Origin: Verrucomicrobiia bacterium
GTDB taxonomy: Bacteria > Verrucomicrobiota > Verrucomicrobiia > Opitutales > Opitutaceae
Assembly: GCA_030424825.1 (NCBI GenBank)
Contig: JAUHWE010000388.1
Coordinates: 1-5,211 of the forward strand
Direction of reading: 5' to 3'
Length of the DNA stretch: 5,211 nucleotides
The first letter of the stretch is position 1; every line of letters starts with the position of its first letter. The notes under the pieces are model-generated. The model saw nothing but the letters and a program-made list of their open reading frames with translations. It was not told the origin of the DNA and made no database searches. Positions 1-5,211 of the stretch are shown in pieces. Made by a program: the position numbers and the translations under genes.

Positions 1-180
1 GAATATTTCGCAATTCTCTCCAATCGTGGTGTTTCCCCACACATTCGCCTGATGCCATATTTTGGTATTCCGGCCGATTCTGACACCGGGGCCAATAACG
101 GAGTAGGCTCCGACTGAAACGCCTTCCGAGAGTTCGGCCAGAGGATCTACAATAGCGGTAGGATGAATTTCACCAGTCAT
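1..180 (-). CDS. lpxA: LpxA, UDP-N-acetylglucosamine O-acyltransferase (N-terminal part, runs off the left edge)
   Basis: LpxA is the cytoplasmic first enzyme of lipid A synthesis: it transfers a 3-hydroxyacyl chain from ACP to the 3-OH of UDP-GlcNAc. Only the first 60 residues are present. They begin [13 protein letters not shown] and continue with left-handed beta-helix hexapeptide repeats ([16 protein letters not shown], then [11 protein letters not shown]). The HPTAIV near the N-terminus and the absence of the extra N-terminal domain of LpxD point to LpxA. The ATG is the only sensible start, because an in-frame TAA lies three codons upstream. A weak AAGG (185-188) sits 4 nt before the ATG. 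The gene lies 28 bp after the lpxC-fabZ stop on the same strand, so the two are probably co-transcribed and translated from one message. The acyl-chain ruler and catalytic His lie beyond the window, so chain length cannot be read. LpxD or another hexapeptide acyltransferase is a less likely alternative. Confidence 0.9.
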   Translation of the reverse strand, partial: MTGEIHPTAIVDPLAELSEGVSVGAYSVIGPGVRIGRNTKIWHQANVWGNTTIGENCEIF

Positions 181-208
181 AACGCCTTAATTACTGTATC
201 CAAATTAA

Positions 209-1543
209 TCAGATCTCTGCTTCCTTATCGACGAGCATAAACTTCAGCTCGCCAGAAGACGCCACTTTGTCACCCACTGTGCACGTAGCCACCGCAGTGC
301 CAATCTTCCCTCGCATGATTTTAGTAAGCTTCACATCGATTTTCAATTGGTCACCAGGGATCACCTTATTACGGAACTTAACTTTATCAATACTCATGAA
401 CACCGCGGTCATTCCCTCGTTCTTGGTCACCCGCAGCATCAGGATTCCCGCTGCTTGAGCCATCGCTTCGATTTGCAGCACACCGGGCATTATAGGCTGC
501 CCTGGGTAGTGCCCCTGGAAATACTCCTCGTTAATGGTGCAATTCTTGATCGCCGTCAGTTCATCGTCGCCACGAAACTCAATGACCCGGTCAACCATCA
601 GCATCGGGTAGCGGTGCGGCAAAGTTTCAAGCACTCGCCGGATATCGAGCTCGGTTTCCGTTTCGATCACCAGAGTCTTCTTCTCCGAAACCTTCTTCAC
701 GTGCCCTTTCTCGAGCTCTTCCATTCGCTCGTAGAGCTTTTTGGTGAGCTCTGAATTTAGAGCGTGTCCCGGCCTTACCGCAATGATGTGCGCCTTGAGC
801 GGTTTGCCCAATAGGAATATGTCACCGATAACATCCAGAATCTTGTGACGCACGAGTTCGTCTTCGAAACGCAAGGGCTCTTTCGAAAGAATTTTGTCCC
901 CTTTCAATACGATCGCATTTTCGAGGCTACCCCCTTTGATTTTCCCGAGCTTGATAAGCTCTTCTATGTCTTCAAAAACCGTAAAGGTTCGGGCCGCCGC
1001 AATCTGGGTTGAAAATACCTCAGGATCAATATCGATCGAAAGATGCTGCGTATGGATACCACGATCGTCAGAGGAAGTGCAGGTAATCTTGAACCCATCA
1101 TAAGGGAGCGCGATCAGCGAGGAGCTTCCCTGCGAAACGGATATCGGCTTGTCTAGAACAAAACATTTTCGGTCGGCCTCCTGCTCCACCGGTTCGCCTT
1201 CCAGGATCATGTTGACGTAGGCGCGGGCCGAACCATCCATAATGGGAGGCTCACTCGCATCCATTTCGATTTCCACGTTATCGATCCCCATTCCGTGAAG
1301 CGCCGCCATCACATGTTCGACCGTATGCACTTTCGCATGGCCCGCATTCAGCGTAGTATTGCGGACTAAGTCACCAACCTGGGAAATGTGTGGCCTGAAT
1401 TCCGGCTTTTCATGCAAGTCTACCCTGCGGATCAAAATGCCATGATTTGCAGGGGCCGGTTTCAAGGTCAGCCGGGAATTGTCACCCGTATGCAGAGCAG
1501 GACCGTTGATCGTAACCTCTCTTAGGAGGGAGCGTTGCTTCAT
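209..1543 (-). CDS. lpxC-fabZ: Bifunctional LpxC-FabZ: UDP-3-O-acyl-GlcNAc deacetylase fused to 3-hydroxyacyl-ACP dehydratase
   Basis: This 444-residue fusion joins two cytoplasmic enzymes that draw on the same 3-hydroxyacyl-ACP pool. Residues 1 to about 272 are LpxC, the zinc deacetylase that commits the cell to lipid A. Visible are the ALHTG start region, TVEHVMAAL with base Glu76 and zinc ligand His77, [19 protein letters not shown] with zinc ligands His233 and Asp237, and GHALN with His260. These match E. coli E78, H79, H238, D242 and H265. After a charged linker (about 273-297), residues 298-440 are Fab[14 protein letters not shown], then [13 protein letters not shown] with catalytic His345 and, 14 residues on, Glu359 in [10 protein letters not shown], the same spacing as E. 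coli H54/E68. Both active sites look complete. An in-frame TAA four codons upstream fixes the ATG start, and the N-terminus MKQRSLL matches MIKQRTL of E. coli LpxC. No Shine-Dalgarno is visible (CCTTCCCC precedes ATG). It leads the operon with lpxA and is divergent from efp. Such fusions are known in Bacteroidota and Verrucomicrobiota. Confidence 0.97.
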   Translation of the reverse strand: MKQRSLLREVTINGPALHTGDNSRLTLKPAPANHGILIRRVDLHEKPEFRPHISQVGDLVRNTTLNAGHAKVHTVEHVMAALHGMGIDNVEIEMDASEPPIMDGSARAYVNMILEGEPVEQEADRKCFVLDKPISVSQGSSSLIALPYDGFKITCTSSDDRGIHTQHLSIDIDPEVFSTQIAAARTFTVFEDIEELIKLGKIKGGSLENAIVLKGDKILSKEPLRFEDELVRHKILDVIGDIFLLGKPLKAHIIAVRPGHALNSELTKKLYERMEELEKGHVKKVSEKKTLVIETETELDIRRVLETLPHRYPMLMVDRVIEFRGDDELTAIKNCTINEEYFQGHYPGQPIMPGVLQIEAMAQAAGILMLRVTKNEGMTAVFMSIDKVKFRNKVIPGDQLKIDVKLTKIMRGKIGTAVATCTVGDKVASSGELKFMLVDKEAEI

Positions 1544-1619
1544 GGGGAAGGCTTAGTGGCGCCATTCACCGAAAATGACAAGCACGGAGATTTCCCGTAA
1601 TCAGCCCGCCTAAAACCCT

Positions 1620-1648
1620 CTTATTGACAGAACCTACATATCTGTCTA
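1620..1648 (-). promoter_or_regulatory. Candidate sigma-70 promoter for lpxC-fabZ-lpxA
   Basis: Read on the minus strand, TAGACA (1643-1648, five of six to TTGACA) is followed after 17 nt by AATAAG (1620-1625, four of six to TATAAT). The start of transcription would fall near 1613, giving a leader of about 70 nt before the lpxC-fabZ ATG. It overlaps head-on with the candidate efp promoter. This is a pattern match only, and the -10 box is not strong. Confidence 0.35.
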
Positions 1649-1650
1649 CT
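1624..1650 (+). promoter_or_regulatory. Candidate sigma-70 promoter for efp
   Basis: A perfect TTGACA -35 box lies at 1624-1629, 51 bp before the efp start. The -10 box is less clear: TCTACT (1645-1650) gives four of six matches with a short 15-nt spacer, and TACTCC (1647-1652) gives 17-nt spacing with fewer matches. Transcription would start around 1657, leaving a leader of about 20 nt that is A/T-rich and has no Shine-Dalgarno. Confidence 0.45.
1626..1646. repeat. Inverted repeat GACAGA-N9-TCTGTC between the divergent promoters
   Basis: Two perfect 6-bp arms (1626-1631 and 1641-1646) flank a 9-nt centre. The repeat covers most of the efp -35 box and most of the lpxC-fabZ -35 box, a position where a dimeric regulator could act on both directions. 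Short arms of this size can occur by chance, so an operator role is only a suggestion. Confidence 0.35.
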
Positions 1651-1679
1651 CCGAACTTTCTTTTAAAAATCATATCACT

Positions 1680-2237
1680 ATGCCAATCGCATTAGACCTT
1701 AGAAAAGGCAACGTCATCAACTACAACGGGAACCCTTGTCTTATAATGGAATCCCATCACCGCACGCCCGGCAAAGGACAGCCAGTCGTGCAAACTAAAA
1801 TGCGCAACCTTTCCACTGGACGCTCGGCCGATGTACGGTTTCAGTCGACAGAGAAAGTGGAAGTGCTGATGACGGAACGTAAAAACCTTGAGTTCAGCTA
1901 CGAAGACCGCGGGGTCTACTCTTTCATGGATCTAGAAACGTATGATACGATTGAACTGGATCCGGACATTCTCGAAGACGCGGTTAACTTCCTCGTCCCC
2001 AACACGGAATACGAGATTCTGTTTGTTGACGGAAACCCTGTACAGCTCGTGCTGCCATCAACCGTAGAGCTAAAGGTCATCGAATCACCGGAAGGCATAC
2101 GAGGTGACACCGCCAGCAATGTGCAAAAACCCGCTTTGCTTGAGACCAACCTAACGGTGCAGGTTCCTCTCTTCATCAAAGAAGGGGAAGTCATAAAGGT
2201 GAACACCGCCGACAAAAGCTACTCAGGAAGAAGCTAG
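1680..2237 (+). CDS. efp: Elongation factor P
   Basis: EF-P binds between the ribosomal P and E sites and speeds peptide bond formation at consecutive prolines. The 185-residue length is typical. Domain I (about 1-63, KOW-like) carries the tip loop HRTPGKGQP with Lys32 at the place of the modified Lys34 of E. coli; R33-type EfpL/YeiP is therefore unlikely. Domain II (about 64-127, OB fold) includes YSFMDLETYDTIEL. Domain III (about 128-185) includes RGDTASN, KPALLET and VPLFIKEGEVIKVNT, ending KSYSGRS. One oddity is Asn157 where the usual KPATLETG motif has Gly. Whether Lys32 is modified cannot be told here, since no EpmA/EpmB gene is in the window. The ATG is preceded by A/T-rich sequence (AAAAATCATATCACT) without a Shine-Dalgarno. 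The gene appears to be monocistronic: it has its own candidate promoter and is followed 24 bp after its stop by a terminator. In Bacteroidota efp often follows lpxA on the same strand (from memory); here it is divergent from lpxC-fabZ. Confidence 0.97.
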   Translation: MPIALDLRKGNVINYNGNPCLIMESHHRTPGKGQPVVQTKMRNLSTGRSADVRFQSTEKVEVLMTERKNLEFSYEDRGVYSFMDLETYDTIELDPDILEDAVNFLVPNTEYEILFVDGNPVQLVLPSTVELKVIESPEGIRGDTASNVQKPALLETNLTVQVPLFIKEGEVIKVNTADKSYSGRS

Positions 2238-2261
2238 AGTGGTTCTAATTTTTCATAATCA

Positions 2262-2297
2262 AAAAAAAGCGTCTCCATGGATTGGAGACGCTTTTTT
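2262..2297. terminator. Bidirectional intrinsic terminator between convergent efp and the phosphorylase gene
   Basis: GCGTCTCC (2269-2276) pairs perfectly with GGAGACGC (2284-2291). An extra A-T pair closes a 5-nt TGGAT loop. The hairpin is flanked by a run of eight A (2261-2268) and six T (2292-2297), so a U-tract follows the stem in both transcription directions. It starts 24 bp after the efp stop and lies 28 bp beyond the stop of the minus-strand gene, so it should serve both. Confidence 0.93.
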
Positions 2298-2324
2298 GTT
2301 ATTAAATCCTTCATAGGGCCTATC

Positions 2325-3665
2325 CTACGCAACCCGCTCAACGATGAGCGGTGGAGGTGTCGGACGCTTTGGAGCCAACCGGTAAGCCGCTTTGAAGTAC
2401 TCAAGGGCCTGTTCTAGCTTGGCCTCATTGTTGTAGTGAATCATCATCAGAGGTTCGCCTTGCTTGACTTGCGTTCCCACTTTTTTGATTTCTGAAACAC
2501 CTACTGCGAAGTCGATCTTACCCTTTTCGTCAGCTCCTGCACCTAGGAGATGGACTCCCTTTGCGATTTGCGAAGCATTGATCGTGTGAACGTATCCACG
2601 CTTCGGAGCGGGCAACTTACGGATGTGCTGAGCCGTCGGGAATTTGTCCGGATCGTCTATGTAACTGGTATCGCCCCCTTGAGCGGCCACAATCTCCTTA
2701 AGCTTCTCGAGAGCCGTACCGTCCTCGATGTGCCGCTGTACGGTCTGCTTGGCGGAAAGCGTCGAGCCAGCAACCCCTGCGAGTCGAACGATTTCCATAC
2801 CCAGCTTCAAGACTAGCTCCTGTAAATCCTCCGGCCCCTCCCCTTTCAGAAGCTGAATGGCTTCCTTTAATTCCAGGGCAGTCCCCACCGTATCACCCAG
2901 TGGCTGATTCATGTCCGTAACTAGCGCCACGCAACGGCGCTTCATGGAACGTCCCACGCGAGTCATGGAGCGGGCCAGCTGTTTCGCCTGTTCCAGATCG
3001 CGAATAAAGGATCCATTACCCCACTTCACATCGATTACTAAGCCTTCAGCGCCTTCGGCCAGTTTCTTGGAAAGGACACTCCCCGTGATCAAAGGCAGGC
3101 TAGGAATTGTAGCCGTTTTCTTCCGAAGCTCGTAAAGTTTGGCATCGGCTGGCGCCAGCTCCTTACTTTGCCGAACCATTGCTCCACCGATTCGCTCGAG
3201 CTGCTTGATGAATGGTCCGATTTCCATCTCCGGATTGAATCCCGGAACGGCGCTCAACTTATCCAGTGCGCTTACCGCAAAATCCTGGTCAACACTCCCC
3301 ATCATCGGAATCACAATCCCGCTAGCGACCGCTAGTGGTACCAGAACGAGCGAGGTCTTGTCACCGACTCCACCGGTTGAGTACTTGTCGATCTTCGGTT
3401 TCGCTATGTGCGAAAGATCGATCACTTCTCCAGAAAGCATCATCTCTTCGGTCAATACAGCCGTTTCCTGGGCCGACATTCCTTGGAAAAAAATAGCCAT
3501 CGCCATAGCGGCCATCTGATAGTCAGGCATATCTCCGTCCAGAATGGAGTCTATAATGTACCTGATCTCATCTTTGGTGTACTCTTGCCCATCTCTCTTT
3601 TTCTCGATGAGATAAGCGTAGCTCGGCTTAATGAATCTGCGGGTGCTTAAGGTTTTTCTAACCAT
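2325..3665 (-). CDS. Thymidine/pyrimidine-nucleoside phosphorylase family protein with a rewritten signature loop
   Basis: The family splits pyrimidine (deoxy)nucleosides with phosphate into base and sugar 1-phosphate in the cytosol. The 446 residues have the full layout: helical N-terminal domain (YLIEKKRDGQEYTKDEI, GDMPDYQMAAMAMAI), central alpha/beta domain, and C-terminal PYNP domain (about 355-440, GYVHTINA, VGTQVKQGEPLMMIH). The first phosphate loop KYSTGGVGDKTS keeps Lys94, Ser96 and Ser105 (E. coli DeoA K84, S86, S95). The base-binding residues Arg181, Ser196 and Lys200 (R171, S186, K190) also remain. However, His85 of E. coli is Tyr95, and the hallmark SGRGLGHTGGT is replaced without a length change by GSVDQDFAVSA (123-133), so S113 and T123 become Gly and Ala. 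DVKWGNGSF also departs from the usual DVKxGSGAF. The frame is intact, so this is not decay. It may have altered specificity or be non-catalytic, and no gene symbol is given for that reason. The ATG is the only start before an upstream in-frame stop. It gives about 14 extra N-terminal residues, and no Shine-Dalgarno is visible. Confidence 0.85.
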   Translation of the reverse strand: MVRKTLSTRRFIKPSYAYLIEKKRDGQEYTKDEIRYIIDSILDGDMPDYQMAAMAMAIFFQGMSAQETAVLTEEMMLSGEVIDLSHIAKPKIDKYSTGGVGDKTSLVLVPLAVASGIVIPMMGSVDQDFAVSALDKLSAVPGFNPEMEIGPFIKQLERIGGAMVRQSKELAPADAKLYELRKKTATIPSLPLITGSVLSKKLAEGAEGLVIDVKWGNGSFIRDLEQAKQLARSMTRVGRSMKRRCVALVTDMNQPLGDTVGTALELKEAIQLLKGEGPEDLQELVLKLGMEIVRLAGVAGSTLSAKQTVQRHIEDGTALEKLKEIVAAQGGDTSYIDDPDKFPTAQHIRKLPAPKRGYVHTINASQIAKGVHLLGAGADEKGKIDFAVGVSEIKKVGTQVKQGEPLMMIHYNNEAKLEQALEYFKAAYRLAPKRPTPPPLIVERVA

Positions 3666-4031
3666 TATCTGTCGTGTAAAATAGTCGTTAACACATCAAA
3701 ATATTGTACGACAACAGTTTGCAGGAGAATTGCTCAGGCATCCCAAGTCGCGCAACACAGTTTCAAAACTGACAAATTTGAGGATAAAACGTTTCACAGA
3801 AGTGCGTTTCGCCTGAGCCCCTGCCAATTTTGAAGGCGCTATTATGCCACACGTGTCAAGACCCCGATTTTACGCCATTTTCAAGGGTAAACGCTTAATT
3901 ATTAGGAGAAAACAGGCTCTAAGAGATTTGAGGGTCCTACATTAATGATCCCTCGATGGACCTGCTTTCCGATTTGCGAAGCGATTCCGTGCTTGCTCGC
4001 GTAATGCATCACCCTTTTATACCGCCTTCTT
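3666..4031. other. Divergent intergenic region, no convincing gene
   Basis: These 366 bp separate two divergent genes. No tRNA, T-box, terminator or conserved RNA was recognised. Next to the phosphorylase gene there is a minus-strand TACAAT -10-like box (3703-3708) without a good -35, and GTCGT motifs at 3671-3675 and 3684-3688 with an inverted copy ACGAC at 3708-3712. An 8-bp palindrome ACACGTGT lies at 3849-3856. Near argS, TTGCTC (3993-3998) and TTTTAT (4015-4020) form a very weak promoter-like pair with a 16-nt spacer. A 33-codon frame from an ATG at 3956 overlaps the argS start. It has no ribosome binding site and is not called as a gene. Confidence 0.6.
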
Positions 4032-5211
4032 ATGCAGGAATGGTTCGATGTCGCTAAAAAACTGGAATCCAGCGCCCAAGCTGCTGCCCGTGACGCTGGT
4101 TTGGATACAACCCTATTCGCTGCGGACGTCCGCCCTGCCGATCCCCGCTTTGGCGACTTTCAAGTCAACGGCGCGCTTCCCTATGCAAAGCGGTTGAAAA
4201 CGAATCCTCGTGAAATCGCCCAAAAACTAGTTACCGCATTCGAGAAAGACCCTTCCCTTACATCGAAAGCCGAATTGAGCATCGCCGGGCCAGGATTCAT
4301 CAACTTCAAATTCAAGCCCACGTTTTTCACGGACTGGCTTACTACGTTTGCGTCTGAATCCGATTTCAGACAGTCTGCTTCTCAGTTCTACTCGGGCGAA
4401 CGGGTCGTCGTTGACTACGGCTCTCCGAACACCGCAAAGCAAATGCACGTCGGCCACATCCGGTCTATCGTAATCGGTGAAGCGATCTGCCGCTTGCTTG
4501 AATTCTGCGGGGCCGACGTTACTCGCGACAACCATATTGGCGACTGGGGGACACCGTACGGGAAACTGTTTTACGCCTATAAACGATTTCTAAACGAGGA
4601 AGTGCTCGCGGAGGACCCGCTCGGCGAACTCGAGCGACTCTACAAGCTGGGTAGCGAACTCGCGAGTGAAGACGAGGCGATCCTTGAGGAATGCCGCGAA
4701 GAGCTTGTTAGGCTCCAATCCGAAGAGCCGAAGGCCATTGCTCTGTGGGAAAAAGTCAACGAATTGAGCATCGCGGGTCTTAAGGAAATTTATGATCAGC
4801 TCGACGTCACGTTCGACTGCTATCTTGGAGAAAGCTTTTACCGCGACAAAGTGCAGCAAGTCTACGACGAGCTTGAAAACGCAAAACTCGCTGAAGAGAG
4901 CAAGGGTGCCCTCGTCGTCTTCCATCCCGAGCACAAGCGCTTTGCCAAGCAGCCTTTCATTGTCCGCAAGTCTGACGGGGCGAGCAACTACGCCACTACC
5001 GATCTCGCGACGATGCTCTACCGCTATGAACACTTTAAGGCGACCCGCATCATCATTGTGACGGACGATCGGCAAAAAGACCATTTCGAGCAGCTTGATC
5101 TCACAACCGAAAAATGGTTTGAGCGGACGGGACGGAATCGGCCGATCTTCAACCACGTCATGTTTGGGAAAATCAATGGAGAGGACGGCAAGCCGATAAA
5201 ATCGCGTTCGG
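4032..5211 (+). CDS. argS: Arginyl-tRNA synthetase (N-terminal 393 residues, runs off the right edge)
   Basis: This is the class I synthetase that charges tRNA-Arg with arginine using ATP in the cytosol. The N-terminal Add1 domain (about 1-95) contains the FGDFQVNGALPYAKRL region used to contact the tRNA elbow. The catalytic domain follows: DYGSPNTAKQMHVGHIRS (128-145) holds the HIGH-type motif HVGH at 139-142, then GDWGTPYGKL (170-179), KSDGASNYATTDLA (313-326) and VTDDRQKDHFEQL (343-355). The visible end, FGKINGEDGKPIKSRS, corresponds to the KMSKS region, which in most ArgRS is a degenerate GKPFKTR-like sequence, so the lack of a literal KMSKS is normal. The tRNA-binding C-terminal domain lies outside the window. 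The frame is closed by a TAA at 4002-4004 and the ATG at 4032 is the first start in it. CCGCCTTCTT precedes it, with no Shine-Dalgarno. The gene is divergent from the phosphorylase gene. The long minus-strand open frames beneath it are shadows. Confidence 0.97.
   Translation, partial: MQEWFDVAKKLESSAQAAARDAGLDTTLFAADVRPADPRFGDFQVNGALPYAKRLKTNPREIAQKLVTAFEKDPSLTSKAELSIAGPGFINFKFKPTFFTDWLTTFASESDFRQSASQFYSGERVVVDYGSPNTAKQMHVGHIRSIVIGEAICRLLEFCGADVTRDNHIGDWGTPYGKLFYAYKRFLNEEVLAEDPLGELERLYKLGSELASEDEAILEECREELVRLQSEEPKAIALWEKVNELSIAGLKEIYDQLDVTFDCYLGESFYRDKVQQVYDELENAKLAEESKGALVVFHPEHKRFAKQPFIVRKSDGASNYATTDLATMLYRYEHFKATRIIIVTDDRQKDHFEQLDLTTEKWFERTGRNRPIFNHVMFGKINGEDGKPIKSRS

Noticed and set aside
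347..754. A 135-codon plus-strand open frame opposite the FabZ half of the fusion
   Set aside because: It is antisense to the FabZ catalytic motifs, and its His/Leu-rich product has no recognisable domain.
1916..2215. A 99-codon minus-strand open frame under efp
   Set aside because: It is antisense to the conserved C-terminal half of EF-P and is Ser/Thr-rich with no domain.
3139..3519. A 126-codon plus-strand open frame across the phosphorylase gene
   Set aside because: It is antisense to conserved phosphorylase motifs and has a low-complexity Ser/Ala/Ile composition typical of a shadow frame. The other plus-strand frames between 2550 and 3650 are rejected for the same reason.
3849..3856. 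Palindrome ACACGTGT in the intergenic region
   Set aside because: A lone 8-bp palindrome with no second copy or promoter nearby is expected by chance.
3931..3962. Possible hairpin of AGGGTCC with GATCCCT or GGACC before argS
   Set aside because: The stems are only 4-5 bp, need a bulge or a 20-nt loop, and have no U-tract, so neither a terminator nor a riboswitch is supported.
3945..4004. A 19-codon frame (starts MIPRWTCFPI) ending at a TAA 27 bp before argS
   Set aside because: It has no Shine-Dalgarno at a usable distance, no run of arginine codons and no terminator-like hairpins, so a leader peptide is not supported.
4227..4535. A 102-codon minus-strand open frame under argS
   Set aside because: It is antisense to the Add1 and HVGH regions of argS and has no domain or ribosome binding site.
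4590..5156. A 188-codon open frame on the minus strand under argS
   Set aside because: It lies wholly antisense to a well-supported synthetase with its motifs in the plus frame. Its protein shows no recognisable domain, and such frames arise from the codon bias of the true gene.

Overview
The window comes from a Gram-negative bacterium that makes lipid A. It carries the start of lpxA and an LpxC-FabZ fusion, both enzymes of the early Raetz pathway. LpxC-FabZ fusions are known mainly in Bacteroidota and in Verrucomicrobiota and their relatives. Three things favour a Verrucomicrobiota-like source (Opitutae type) over Bacteroidota: a pyrimidine-nucleoside phosphorylase gene, an ArgS with an HVGH / DWGTPYG signature, and a canonical TTGACA -35 box. 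Base composition is roughly balanced. This placement is an inference from family knowledge; no search was run.

Layout, left to right. On the minus strand, the first 60 codons of lpxA (running off the left edge) lie 28 bp downstream of lpxC-fabZ, forming a lipid A operon that reads leftward. A 136-bp divergent intergenic region follows, where candidate promoters for both directions overlap around a small inverted repeat. efp, for elongation factor P, reads rightward. An efficient-looking bidirectional intrinsic terminator separates efp from a convergent minus-strand gene of the thymidine/pyrimidine-nucleoside phosphorylase family. A 366-bp divergent intergenic region without a convincing gene follows. 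The 5' portion of argS (393 complete codons) then runs off the right edge.

Functionally these are housekeeping genes: outer-membrane lipid A synthesis plus the hydroxyacyl-ACP dehydratase at the branch between fatty acid and lipid A synthesis, relief of ribosome stalling at polyprolines, nucleoside salvage, and arginyl-tRNA charging. No mobile element, CRISPR array, rRNA or tRNA was found.

The most unusual signal is in the phosphorylase. The first phosphate-binding loop and the base-binding residues are kept, but the family's most conserved signature (SGRGLGHTGGT in E. coli DeoA) is replaced, at identical length and in frame, by an unrelated sequence, and the active-site His of the first loop is Tyr. 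This suggests changed chemistry or a non-catalytic role. Four of the five starts also lack a Shine-Dalgarno sequence.
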